A DNA stretch of 64,000 nt from NCBI GenBank assembly GCA_020881915.1, contig JAJFPB010000006.1:1860001-1924000 (forward strand). Direction: 5' to 3'. A model generated the notes under the pieces. That model did no database searches. It saw only the letters and a list, made by a program, of their open reading frames with translations, and was not told where the DNA came from. Position numbers and translations under genes: made by a program. Origin of the DNA: Paramyrothecium sp. XJ0827. Taxonomy: Eukaryota; Ascomycota; Sordariomycetes; Hypocreales; Stachybotryaceae. Positions 1 to 12,194 of this stretch are shown piece by piece. Each line of letters opens with the position of its first letter. Positions within the stretch are counted from its first letter, which is position 1.

Positions 1-1
1 G

Positions 2-770
2 CCTAACCACACCATCATTGCCGCAAATCGTGAACCTGATGGCGAAACGTCGCAGTCTCTACTTAACATACCCAAGGCCGGAGGTACAAGTCTTCATCTC
101 GTCAAGATCGATGCCAAGATCCAGGACGACCCTGCGAATGCCGTAAAGCAGCTTGGGTCTCTAGGAATCGACCATATTGATATCCTTATCGCCAATGCCG
201 GCATTGCGCTGCAGTACTGCAAAGTATCCGAGGTGACCGTGGATCTGATTCAGACGCACATCAATACCAACGTGTATGGCTTCATCTGGCTCTATCAAGC
301 CACTCTACCACTACTGAAGAAATCCGAGAAACCGGTATGGGTTACCATGGGCTCTTCAGCGGCTTTCCTGACGGTACGATTTCCCACATCAGTGTTCCTG
401 TTCAGTTGCAGCACTAATTGTCGAATAGAACATGATACCTATGGAAAATGCTGCATACGCTCCGACAAAGTTGCTTGTCCATTGGTATACCAAGGCAATA
501 CACATTGAAGAACCAACTCTTACCGCTTTTCCCCTCGACCCAGGGTACGTAATTTGCCTGAGTTCAAACAAACAAACCAGCAACTGACATGTGTTCAGGT
601 GGGTTCAGACGGATCTCGGCAATCGCGCCGCTCATGCTTTTGCATACGAGAAGGCTGCCATCACTGTGGAAGATAGTGTTCATGGAATGATCAAGGTCAT
701 TGATGCCGCAACAAGGGAAACGCACGGTGGTAGGATGTGGAGCTGGGAAAATAGAGAGGTCCCCTGGTAG
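2..770 (+). CDS. Short-chain dehydrogenase/reductase, 5'-truncated
   Basis: This is the C-terminal part of a classical SDR, an NAD(P)H oxidoreductase with a Rossmann fold. The gene runs off the left edge, so the glycine-rich cofactor loop is missing. I read three exons (2-373, 429-544, 599-770) with introns 374-428 and 545-598; both have GTACG donors and AG acceptors, and the frame is kept. Visible motifs are the NAG structural motif (ANAGIA), the catalytic-site serine (MGSSAA) and the Y-x-x-x-K dyad (YAPTK), followed by the PG turn and a TDLG segment. The order and spacing fit the family. Fungal relatives include norsolorinic-acid ketoreductase-like SDRs, but the substrate cannot be read from the sequence. 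The stop is the TAG at 768-770. Confidence 0.88.
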
Positions 771-2660
771 TTTGTCGCGCAATACTCTGGTCTACATTCT
801 CCAACGTCCTTGAATAAGAGTAGACACAAGCTTAATTTCAATCTTACCATGGATCATCAACCGTTCGAACCCTTCTAGATCCACGTGATTATCTCGTCAT
901 TGGACTCTTAATCAATCTCGACCATTCTCTAGTGTCTGCTGCAGCACCATGAATCTGACCCTGTAGATAGGGCCAGCGACCATACCAATCTATAAGACCC
1001 CGTCTGCAGTAGGTGATGGTGTGGTGCGAGGGCAGGGCAATATGGACCAGAAAACTATGCAAATTGCTAGTCCTCGCCACTTTTAGGTAGTAGAAAAGAG
1101 ACATGGCAGAAGAGTTTCCTAACCTTGGCTTGAGGCTGGAGCACCCTTTTTCCGCATTATTTCATTTAAAAGACCCACTTGAGGCTGATGGGGCCTCAAA
1201 GAAGGATCCTGTCTTTGGGATGTCCGTGCAGCTTACGCGCAGGATTTCAGCCGCTCCCCACGATCGCCAAGCTTATGACATACGGGCTTTTCTTGGCCTG
1301 GTCTAGTGCCTTCACCAATCACCAAGATATAGGGCCGCTTGTCATCAGTGAACTAGGCGATGCTGAGTGCACTCGCGACAATTGTGTGACACGTGTGTAC
1401 ATGGCTTACCATTGGCCTGTCTGCTTCATCCGGCTTTTTGTGTGATTAACATGACCGCGAACCCTTGTCTACAGATGTGCGCCAAGGGCTCGCTTTTGAG
1501 CTTGAGTTCAGACTGTTGGTTGGAAGAAGGATTCTTGGATGGGTGGCTCCAGGACTCTTAACCAATGGGAATACGACAAATGCTAGCACGCTGTATGAAT
1601 AGCAATGACTGGGCCAACAAACATTTCGTCTAACATTCTACAATCAGTATCCGGCATATTGTAGCTGCTAAGCGAGAACAATGGTTCCAGGGGCTGAGTC
1701 AAGATGGTGCTGCAGCTGCTTTGTTGTGATGCAAGCCGGTGTTCTAGACCTTCAGATGCAGGCTATGGTTGGACGCGTACGACTTCTTGTCGCCCGATGA
1801 CAGTGCAAGACGGTGCTCAACCAGATGAATGCCCTATAGCGGGCCGCCCCTTTATGTATGTTAGATTGGCCAGCACCTGTCATTTTTTCAGCGCATTCCC
1901 CGTCCACACCGCCATGAAGGACTACGTGCGCCACCATGTGGTAACCTTTAGTCCCATGCGAAGCGCGCAGATCCAGGTCGGGTAGCGAGAGCCAGTCGCC
2001 CATCCACAAGGCATCTTTGAGACCAAAAGCGTCCTTTCGGGCGTTGACGAAAGTCCGAATCTGTTTTCACGTTCAAGCGCAGACACCGTTCTACCAGACA
2101 TCCGGATCTCGCCCTGCCGAGCCGTACGGAGCCGTCAGTTTTTTTGTTGAGCAAGAAGGCCACAATATTCCTGGTTGACGGAATGTTTGACGGAATATCT
2201 CTAGATATAAGGTAAATTTGTTTCAGATATCTCGAAAAGCGAAGGCAAGTTTGAAGGAAGGATCGGGCGTAGGCTTGAGATTATTCAAGGAAGCAGACTT
2301 TCTACAGCAAATATCAGTTCTCAGCATCTTGGGGTCAGAATTCAGGAGCGCCAGCAGGGGCACAGAATCAACCTCAGCCAACACAGCAAATAAGCCCTGA
2401 ACGTTCCAGCCCGCCGCGGTCAAGAGGACTTGCGAAATAAATAATCTGTCAACTTACACAGCCTTGGCCCATACGAAACCGTAATAGCCAAAATCGCGCC
2501 CATTGTTTTGGGATGCTTTTAGAACTAGCAGGGCAATCGGATCCCAGCTGAAAGATCCTTGCCAAGGGTCAGGATTCGACGGCCTGTCGGAAGTGTTGGT
2601 CGTTAGGTAACTCGATTATCAAGAACTTTAGACTCGCTAGAGAGTCATACTGGGGTGAAC
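771..2660. other. Gene-poor interval, no supported gene
   Basis: About 1.9 kb between the SDR and the small secreted protein. Short open frames exist on both strands (for example 1103-1306 plus, 67 codons), but none has a recognisable domain, splice pattern or promoter context. I see no RNA gene or strong repeat. Confidence 0.5.
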
Positions 2661-2665
2661 ACTAT

Positions 2666-2672
2666 TATATAA
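2666..2672 (+). promoter_or_regulatory. TATA box of the small secreted Cys-rich gene
   Basis: A TATATAA sequence lies about 90 bases upstream of the ATG at 2761, a usual spacing for strongly regulated fungal genes. Confidence 0.55.
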
Positions 2673-2760
2673 GGGACCACTCTGCACATAACAGAAATTT
2701 CTCATCACATATACATTCGGAACATCGGCCTTTACTATACTACTTACAGTAGCCTTCATC

Positions 2761-3134
2761 ATGCATTCTTCCAAAATCTTCTTCATCTTGGCTGCGATCG
2801 CTAGAAGCTACACAGTGCAAGCCACTCCTATTACTAAAGATACGAATCTATCACCAGTGGCTGAGAGGGGGAGCTATTGTAAGGCTGTCAGTATTGTCGG
2901 TAGTGGCAAAATCGAGATTATTTGTTTTGAAGATACTTGTGACCACAATTGTATCTTCTTCCTCTACTCGACTTGCAGCGCGAGTTGTGGAGGTGGCATG
3001 TGCATAACTTGCCAAGAAACTTGCCTTGCAGATTGCAAGCAACAGTACGGTAAGTTACTTAAATTTCCCTAGAAAATTGTTAATCTGTATATAACTAACA
3101 ACACGGAACAACTGCAGAAGATTATTGCTGCTGA
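2761..3134 (+). CDS. Small secreted cysteine-rich protein (effector-like)
   Basis: Two exons (2761-3049 and 3118-3134) around an intron with a GTAAGT donor, a CTAAC branch site and a CAG acceptor give 101 residues. Residues 1-20 form a signal peptide (short polar start, FFILAAIA core, cut after QA). A short pro-like stretch ends near ER at about residue 37. The mature part has 12 cysteines in pairs and triplets, including CGGGMCITC and a terminal CC that only appears when the intron is removed, so the splice site and the even cysteine count support each other. It has a good TATA box. I do not recognise a named family. The features fit a disulfide-rich secreted peptide such as an effector or defence-type protein, but that role is inferred from features alone. 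Confidence 0.75.
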
Positions 3135-5650
3135 AGAATAGAGGGGGCTATATGAAGGAAAGGGAGGAAATGGAAGCTTCATACAAACTCCACCCCATCT
3201 CACCCCTTTCCCTTTAAACAAGAGGCGGTATGCCCGGAACAAGGCCCACTAGCATTGGGCAGCTCAACAGGCATGAATGAATCCCGAGTGCATTTAGCAT
3301 ACAGAGTCTACCACAGTATTTTTATCGGCAGTGTTTCTACGAACTATTTGTTAATCAGGCGCGGCCCGACGTAGCTAGCCCTTACCTTCCTATTGCTTAT
3401 AATCATGCTCAGGCTTTTGCGTTATTCTGAACGATGCCAACAACAAGACAGTTCTACGCGGAGAAATCGCTGCTGAAGTTTTTTTTGTTGCTCATCGTGG
3501 CCAATAGATTTGCTAGGAGCCTGATCGCTGGCACGGAAGAAATCCTTAAATCCTGTCTTCACCACCTTCTAGACTTGGACAACGATGTCATAGATATATT
3601 TAAAGTATCAGGGACTCTACTAATATTGACCGTCCTCCTCCTCTCCAACTTGGGTCAGAAAGAGGAGCGCGTTGAATTATCTATTCCTTCCCTCCGCAAC
3701 TTGTTGCAAGAGTGATTTCCCGACATGAGTTTTATGTCCACAGCTCACATGAGCCATGAAAGTCAATCTTGTGGATAGAAGCAACTGTGAGTGAGACATA
3801 TTGGGCTATTGCTAGCTAGACTGTGGCAACCTACGTCAACCACTAAAAAGCTGATCCAGGGAAATGACCGAACTCTGCACTTTCATGCACAAATGGTTGT
3901 ATACGCTAACCTGCTACCCTCTGGTAAGTGGCGATATTTCGATCCTCCTCCAGATAATTTAGTGCAGTCGCGGTTATTGCCGCCAATTTCAGGCCATGGC
4001 CCTTCATTGTGACGCAAAAGTACGAGCTTGACAGTCCTTTTGCTTTAGGTGCTATACGGCACCGTGGCGCTGAGGCAGGGGCTTTCCAAAGTATGCCCGC
4101 CTGAGGTGACTGAACGATATATCCTCGCTTGCGCTGTGGCCGCATCCGGACACGATTACTCTGAAATGAGAAGTGACTATGCGAACAGAGAACATGCCAA
4201 TGTTTGCGTCTTGGCAATGTGGTACTCGAAAAAGAAAGAAAAACGTGGCATTCCTACCATTTTCTCAACTCTACATCGGATCCTCCAAGTCGCGAGGAAT
4301 TTCAATTATATCGGCAGGGGTTTGGGCTGGCAATATGATCACCACCCAATATAAGCCTACCGGCTTTTCAGAGGGTCTCATATTCGTGCACAAACCAGCT
4401 ATGTGTTAAGGGTTCCGGAGCACCATCTGACGGCCGCTCTTAGCGATGGGATTCAGACTTTATGTGATTTGATCTGGTCCTGGTGAGGAATATCCAAGCC
4501 AGAGATCACTTGCTGCACTAATTCATCTCTGAATCTGTCCTCGGCATAATGTCCCATGAGAATGTCGACGGGGTCCCGCAGTAAGGAACAGGGCGATTTG
4601 AGATGATAATCTCAATCTAGAAGGGGGGTGATACGTGTCGAGAATGGCGGTGTGATTGTCTGAACGAGGCTATGGCCTCCGTATGTAGTATACACAAATT
4701 GGGCTAACCATATGACCGGCTTGGCCGAAATAGTTGAGAATCAAGCTGCCGAGACCGACGAGGCGTGTGGTTTCGACTACATGACTCTGAGTTTTACCGG
4801 AAACTGCGTACAATCGGAGAGAACTGTCCTTTTCACCGACTTGGATGGGGCAACTTCAACTCTGACATAATACAAACTGGCTATACCTACTGGTATCAAG
4901 GTCAATGGTGCGTCGCGTAACCATGGAATGCTCAGTGTCGGTATGGCACTCGCTATCTTCGTTGCCGTGGCTGTTGCTATGTGAGAAGATGCTGTGCCTG
5001 CCATGTACATGGGATGCTAGGCATTGAGATGCTCTGGAGTTCGCGATATAATCCCCTAAACCAGATACACCTGAGAATTTCTTGATCATGTATGTGAGGT
5101 CATTCCAGTTTTTCTGAGCTAGTTTATAGAGAGCTTTATCCAGCCTGTGCCCTGGACTTCAGAGCCACCTCCCACCCTTCGAGAAATGCGGCCCATCATA
5201 CGTCGGTCCCTGAGTCTGGCTTAAGCATCAGGCTTTGTTTCTTGAGAAGTCTCTTGCGGGCGGTTGACAAAACTTCATTCGCTGCTAACTCTGTCGAGGC
5301 GGGGAAAATTGACCGCATGTATTGGCTGCCATCCTTACAAACCTCGTCCCACGCGTGCAAAAAGTACACATTGCAATGATAATCTTGGATGAATTGAACT
5401 GTTATCAAACAGCGTTTTCGTCCTGGATTTACGTGACAACTATGGTAAATCTTCGTGTGGATTATTCCTTCCTGCTTCGTAGGGCCCTCATCATCATCAC
5501 ATGGGTTAATGACGATATTTGCAAGATTCATGCTCTTTTTTTGTCGACAACCGTTTCAATTATAAACACATTACATGAGACCACTAAAGCCGAAAGCTCT
5601 AAGTAGTTCATATAACAAGTTTCTACGGAACTTTTGATGCATTTCCACGT
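3135..5650. other. Gene-poor interval
   Basis: Two and a half kilobases with no gene I can support. Open frames at 3434-3715 (plus) and 4049-4354 (plus) have no recognisable domain. A short plus-strand ATG frame at about 4711-4870 has even composition and could be a remnant exon, but it has no partner exons. Confidence 0.4.
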
Positions 5651-7355
5651 TTAGCTTGTGGTAGGGAATCGATGGTACGACGGGCCCTTCTTCGAGGAAC
5701 GGGCCAGGGGCTGAGGAGTAGCTGCCCTCTTCTCGACGGTCTCGCGGGGAGGGAAGCCTGCAAATCCGCTTCCGGCATACGACGCGACGGCATGGGCGAT
5801 ACCCTTGGCCATGACCTCGAAACAGAACAAGTTAAGGTTGTCCACATTGTCGCCAGCCTGGTGGTAGTTGGGGTCAAGGATGATGCCTGCGGTTCCACCG
5901 AACATGTCAACCCATTCCTGGGTCTTGACCTCATCGGCGCCCGCATCCAGACCTCCACAAGGGACTCCAGACTCGAGGAAAGGGCCGTAATCACTACGGC
6001 CATTGAACTCTGTGGCGGTGTGGTTCAAGCCCAAAGACTCATAGTAGTCCTCAAAGAAGTGCTCGACTTCGGCGGAGCCAGCGGGGCCGACCTCGCCGAA
6101 CTCACTGCCATCACCATCATAATGGCCGAGGATGAAGTTGGGCGATGCAATCATGTCAAAGTTGAGGTAAAGGCGAATCTTGGACAGCTCTTCCTCGGAA
6201 AGGGTGGAGACATAGTAAGTCGAGCCAAGGAGGCCAGCTTCTTCAGCGGTCCACCAACCGAACTTGACCTGAGCCTTGGTTCGGTACTTGGCCAGCTGGA
6301 TGGCGGTTTCGAGAATACCCACGGTGCCACTGCCATCATCGTTGATTCCAGGGCCCTCTGCAACGCTGTCGCTGTGCGCACCCAGGAACAGAACGTTGTC
6401 CGGGTCGCCGTACTTTGAGGTGGCGATGACGTTGGCACTGGTAGCATGGTGAGTATGCTGTGCAGCCGATGAAAAGGACTGGGTATACATACCTGTTGAC
6501 CTCATCGATGACCGTCACAATGCTAAGCGTAGTGGTAAGGGTTGTGTTCTGGCTCAGGGCCACGAGCAAGAGGCCATCCGCCTGAGTGATGCCACCAGCG
6601 GCAGCCACATCGTCACTCACACCACCATAAGTGCCTGCTACGGTACCATCGGGTACGTTGTTCCAGAAGATGACTGCGGCGGCGCCAGCGGTATTGGCGA
6701 GCGATGACTTGATTGCAAAGGTGCAGGAGCCACGATGAATAAGAGCAACGCTGCCAGTCAGGTCGGTCGTAAAGTCGGCCTTCATTTATGTTTATTAGTT
6801 GCCAATTTCTGCAATGACCGTTCATACAAAAGAGAAGACAACTTACAGCATCACAGCCAAAATTCGGCACAGGGACGAGGGGAGCGTCGGTGACGGACCC
6901 GTTGGGCGAGAACTCCACCACTTGCGCCTCGTACTCGACAGAGTTTACCGAGAACGAGATGTCGCCGGACTGCTGGACCTCGCCTCGCCAAGGCTGAACT
7001 TCGATATCGTATAATCGCCCAGAGCGCCCAACTGGCTTGTGAGGTACTCAATAGTCAAATTGTGACCTGCGCTACCAGTAACTCTGTTACGGCCAGGCGT
7101 GGAGTAAGCAATTGACTCCAATGCCTCACTGTGCTTGAGAAGGTTTGCGGGGGTAACGGCGTCCCGTAGAGCTTTCTAGTATTCAATGTCAGCGAAGGGA
7201 AGACAATTTGCGGATTACTTCCAGGAATCACTAACATCCTGCACCAATGGCAGTCCGCAAGAGCCATTGGTTGGAACTGATGCTCCCAGGTGTGGCAAAG
7301 CTAGCAGGGCTGCTCCCAGGCTCAGCACCGAATTCGTGACCTGCATCCTGGCCAT
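5651..7355 (-). pseudogene. M28 aminopeptidase (PA domain, secreted) with a 1-base frameshift
   Basis: A secreted zinc aminopeptidase of the vacuolar aminopeptidase Y/leupeptin-inactivating type that releases N-terminal residues from peptides. Four exons on the minus strand: 7355-7236, 7175-6847, 6779-6493, 6437-5651. Exon 1 starts with a signal peptide. Exon 3 carries the protease-associated domain (HRGSCTFA). Exon 4 holds the M28 zinc ligands: GAHSDSV, NDDGSG, EEAGLLGS, NFDMIAS and NYHQAGD. All introns have good splice sites. Exon 2 is in the correct frame at its start (the QLGALGDY region) and in another frame from VQPWRGEVQ on. Exactly one base is missing near 7009-7013; with it the exon would be a whole number of codons and the protein about 507 residues, the family norm. 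It is therefore either a fresh pseudogene or a sequence error. The many intact motifs downstream suggest the damage, if real, is recent. Confidence 0.85.
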
Positions 7356-10300
7356 GTTGGGCTACCGTTGTTGATGGCGGTGCGGAGAGGCGAGGGACAG
7401 GGTGAAGATGCTAGGGAAGTCCAGCGAGAGAAAGAGAGAGACAGGCAGACATTGCAGGCGCCATGATTGTACTTATATCGGCGCGGGCGTAATCTGTGGT
7501 GGCTATCACGCCCTTGCATTCCCCCTTGTCCTATTGCTGCATGGGGCCGCGATATCGCTGACGGTGAGATACTGCTGCCGAAGCGATAATCCAATCGGGA
7601 GGGGCTGAATGGGACGAGGCAGAGCAGGGCTCCAAGCAATTGATATGCAGCGATGGTGGTGGCGTCAATACAGCAGCACTTTTGTCGATGGCGGCAGCGA
7701 ATGTTGCCGTACTTCCGAAGCCCATCCATTGACCTGCCAGATTAGGACGCGAAAACGACGCTACGAGATGGAGAAGTCCCGGAGAACTGGGGAGGTCAGG
7801 CGGGGCCGCATGCATTCGCCAATTTCGCCCATCGGAATCACCGCGATGCGACTGGTATTCCCGTGTTTAGTGGGCCTCGTTCTCGGTCTGTGCCCACCGC
7901 TGGACGAAAGATAGCCATGTGTGAAACATTGCTACATGTGTGGGTGCGATTGCAATTGGGGTCACTTGGTAATTGCACTAGGTGCGGTCAACGAGCGCAT
8001 TATCTAATCCGAAGCTCATGTCGCGGATGGACTCGGTACGGGATTTGGACGAAGCGTGTGGCAGCCTTTACAAAACATTGACCGGGGTGCGAGCTGATTG
8101 GCAGACAGTGCACTGTCGCATTTGATCGCGTTGCATGCGGCTGAAGAACAGTTTGTTCATTGCCCAGTCAATAAATCATCGTGAAAGGTGTTGACAATAC
8201 CTGTGTTCTGCACAACTATTGCGCTAGCCCGTAATCCATCTTCTAGAGGTAGTAAGGCTTCACGAAGTGGCGGCGCAAGTAAAATGGAAGTGTCGTGTGC
8301 CATGGAAGAGGACAGCATGAACAGGAGTAAGTGCCGATGGACACTAGACGAATGTACTCCGTACGCGGGTAGCCTTCCTTATCTTGGTGCCGTGGCTGGT
8401 GATAAAACCCAATGAGCCAATGAGCAGTATCGGTTACTCTTTTCTGTTTAATAAGGTCCTGGGTGTGTGAGCTTGGTGGGTTTCAAGCAGGTCAACATTA
8501 AGCTGCAGAAGAGGAAATGAACTATCAACTCATCCTCTTAAGCTTTTATAAGGTTATTTGTTTGTTTCTTAAGCTTGGCGCCATCATAGGCGGGAAGAAT
8601 CCCATGGTAGCGATTGGCTCGGTCTCCAGGCGACTAATCACGGCAACTAAGACGCCACCAGTAAAACCACGCTTGTTTGGGATTCCCAATTGGCTGTCTG
8701 CATTCGGCACCACATCGCTTGGGCGATGTCTTCAAGCAGGACAAGTGCCGGAGCTCCAAGCAATTGATTCGCACATTCGCAGGACTGTCGCTCATCTTTC
8801 CATGTGCTGTGATGAGCTCGATCCCAAAGTTGCACCCATCCTGGCGACCGTTTCTCCCTAAATACTAAGATTGGTCTCAAAACACCACACCCTACCTAAA
8901 CGATTGTAAGGCTAGTTGATGTGCAGTTATTTTATCAAACCAAGGAAATGCTCGAACTTGATGGAACGAAGATATGAACCCCATGCCTCCTGTCCTAATG
9001 GAAGCTGAGCTTCCTTCTTAAGGTACATACAATAATTTTAAAGACCCCTAAACCAGGTAGGTAGCCTTCAAAGGCTATAGGGTAGCTAAAGTAAGACGAA
9101 TTCCCTCAACCCAATCACAACACGTTGCAGCGCGACCTACACAGGGCCGATCGTGAGTTCAGCAGTATCCAATCGGAAGGGGAAACGGCCCCACCACAGT
9201 GCGCCCCCGTCGTGAGCCAACCCAACAGACACAGGATCGCTACTCAGGCTCACACCATGGTCCTCGGATTCGACCACCTGTGCACTGATGGCAAGCTTCT
9301 CCGGGTCACTAATTTACAGGTCCGCTAGTCATAAATTGCATACAGTTCCCCATATTAGATATGAAAGTGCTACTTCAATTCCTGTCTCATAAACTAGTGA
9401 TGAGCCAGATACGATGCGGCCGTTCTATTCTAGGACAAAAACTCCGAACGGGTCTTGGTTGCCTGTGTAATTTTACCCTCTTGGAGCCACTCATGCAAGA
9501 CCTCGCTCACTCGCATATCTGTGGCCTCGCTCAATTGCCTGCTGTGGCCTAACAGAGCCTACAGCCAAGGCTGTCGAATAAGGTAAACATGGTGGGTGGT
9601 CATGTGCCTCGGTGGCGAGGTCGATGCAAGTATGGAACGCTCTCATGCAATGCCATCCTAGCTCGTGGGCCACTGACAAGCCTCATTGAGTATGGGACTC
9701 CAAAGCCCAATCAACTGGCTAGAACTATCCTTATGCAGTCGTGTTATACAGTTCACCTCCAGCGATCCGCGAGTATACCAGGAGTTATGCACGCATTGCT
9801 TCGCCGCTAGCATTTAAGCATAAAAGCTGGCATTATTCCCTCTTTTGGAACTCCTTCCCGTAATTGGTCTGCAACTCGGCCTTACGTTCGCCCGTCTGAC
9901 TGTTGGAATACGGCTGGTGACCTGTTGGCTCGAGTCGCTGTCCGTGTAGCTTACCGGTCGGAATTTTCACTTGTAGCGATCTGTCAGATACAGGAGTAAC
10001 ACGGAAAGACTGGGCCAAGATTCGTAAAAGGATATGAGTGCAAAGATATTTGCGCTTGCCTTATCATAGCACCATCCCAGTTCTATCACTTGGCGTACAC
10101 GAACAAGCTGGGGCGACGGGTTCATCCCGATGAGGAACCCCAGGAGGTGGTGGTTGGACCCGCAAAACCCCACGATTGGGAGACCCCAGCGACGATCATG
10201 GAGGCTTAAAACAAACACTGAATAACGTCTGACAACCTGACCGAGAGCCATAAGCAAAAAAACTCCGCATGAAAGGAAAACGATCTCGAGGCTTCCGAAC

Positions 10301-10650
10301 CCGCAAGAGGCAATGACGACTTTCGATCATCCACGGCTGAAAAAAAATGCGGTTGCTCATATCATCAAAGAGCCATCACGACGTAGTGGTAATGACGTGG
10401 TGCAGCCTTCTGTGAATCTGCCAGTGTTACCAGGCCACAGGCTCGACTGTGGCTCGTGTTCTGGGGGAAGCTTGAGTCCCGGGCCAGGGAGGGTGAGAAC
10501 GGCCAGGCTTTCCAGCGAACAGAGAGGCGCACGCCTTCAAAGGTGGCACTTCGGACCCCTGCAGGCTGCACAAGAGGCAGAATCCGCTCATCCAATTGGA
10601 GTATTTTGTTACTGGGTTACTGTTGATGAGTGGCGGCCGTAAAGTTCGAA
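7356..10650. other. Long gene-free interval
   Basis: About 3.3 kb upstream of the M28 gene. Only short unrelated open frames on both strands, with no domain, no consistent splice pattern, no tRNA and no strong repeat. The first 500 bases probably hold the M28 promoter. Confidence 0.45.
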
Positions 10651-10675
10651 CAAGGGCATTGTTCGTGAACGCGCG

Positions 10676-11460
10676 TCAGGCTGAAGGACAAGGCATGGCT
10701 TCCAGGAGAACAATGAAGCGGCTATTGGCAATCATCCCACAGAGCCGGCCAAGAGATGACGAGACGAAACCAAGGATTAGAGCGCGTACGGTCTTGTTCC
10801 AGGCGGCCCGCGCCCTACCTTCCCGGTCGCTAAGTGGCATGTGAAGGTCTAGACCACGCCTCTTCGTATGGCCCATTCGTTGCCTTCCCCTGGTCAAAAG
10901 TGGCCTTCACCCTGCACAGCTGGAGTGATGAGGCTGTGACATCTGGCGGTACATTGTCACTATTCCTATGGAGACAGATCACAGTACGCTGGCCAGGAAG
11001 GCTGCACCATCTCTAAGTGAGGACCATACCGCGATGATGACACCCACGCTGGTAAAGAAGTGCGAGCCACGGTCCGCCAAGACTTGGCCGGACCGCTGCA
11101 TCGAACTTGTCACCCATCCCAGCACCAAGGCGGCATTCTGGGCTCTCCGCATGAATCAGCTCTGCACCCCCGAATAAGCGTGAGCCTCCTCACACGCGCC
11201 ACAGTTCTATGCTTACTACTTCCATTAACGGCCGCCAGTGAGAGAGCTTAATGCAGGTACCCACGAGGCTGTAGAAATTGAAGCCCTTCTTGGATCGCGC
11301 CTGCTCCTTGCGCTGCTTGGCCCACGCGCGCGAGTGCCGGCAGAGGTCGTGCTCCTCGTCTTCCAGGGGCACGTCTAGCATCTCGTGCGAGCCGCCCATC
11401 AACGAGGCGAAGAGTGCGGTTGCGGCATCTCAAAGCATTGGATTCGGACCGAACCGACAC
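10676..11460 (-). pseudogene. Possible decayed membrane-protein gene
   Basis: Several short minus-strand frames look protein-like but do not join. A segment near 11426-11240 reads from an ATALFASL hydrophobic stretch into GGSHEML, then DVPLEDEEHDLC and a basic RAWAKQRKEQARSKKGF run. Another near 11145-11020 has a hydrophobic stretch with FFTSVGVIIAVW. A third near 10890-10700 has WNKTVRALILGFVSSSLG. Amphipathic and hydrophobic stretches without an ATG, a shared frame or good splice sites suggest a relic of a multi-pass membrane protein. I do not recognise the family; chance open frames remain possible. Confidence 0.25.
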
Positions 11461-11819
11461 TGGTCAAGCTACAAAGCAACAACTCGAGCACCGTGCTTCC
11501 CAATTGAGAGTAAACGCGAGCCATACAGCAGGGTGGGTATGGGGGGCGCAGTAGCTCAATCATTCGCGGCAGTGCAAGGTCCAGTGATGACCTCACATCT
11601 GAAGAACACAATGCTTAGGTTGCTTAACTGAAGGTGACGTCGAAATGGGACTGAGCTAGCGCGATCACAATCCAGAATACAAACCCGCGAGATAACCTTG
11701 GATCGCCAGGAACGCATTCCCGAGGTCCCCTGTCACCGCCCTAGTCGAGCTGATTTTCCTTGCCGTGTCCGCCTGGCCTGCCCCAGGCCATGGATGTTCC
11801 TGTTGTATATAATTACGTT

Positions 11820-11965
11820 GTTCCTCTTCTCGAATCTCCCTCAAACTCCTTTTACTTTCTCCACCTCACCATCACTCTCTTTCTCTCCTTCTTCTGCAAT
11901 CCGTCATCGGGCAGCAAGCCCCTGCTTACTTTCGTCTCCCACAATCTCCCACTGCCCCGTACAGA
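11820..11965 (+). promoter_or_regulatory. CT-rich promoter tract upstream of the DUF2235 gene
   Basis: A dense run of C and T (CTTCTCG, CTCTTTCTCTCC and similar) about 250-380 bases before the ATG at 12195. CT-rich tracts of this kind often precede transcription starts in filamentous fungi that lack a TATA box. Confidence 0.4.
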
Positions 11966-12194
11966 GGCCATCTCACAAGAGAGCGTGACTTCTTCGCAAC
12001 ACTATTCGTATAGCCTGTCGGACATCCCGCCAGGCCGGCATCCCATCATCAGAAGCCCACTTCATCATCGGCAACGACAGAGTCACTGTCCTTTCTCCAG
12101 CCACAAAGCCCTTCATCCTCAACCTTGGCACTAGCCGAGCGCACTTCTGCCACAGACCTTCCATCTTTCGCTGACCCATCGCTGTATCAACACC

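Noticed and set aside
1103..1306. Possible 67-residue gene
   Set aside because: No domain, no signal peptide, no promoter or splice support.
5672..6418. Plus-strand open frame of 248 codons opposite the M28 gene
   Set aside because: Antisense shadow; the minus strand carries the M28 zinc ligands and splice sites.
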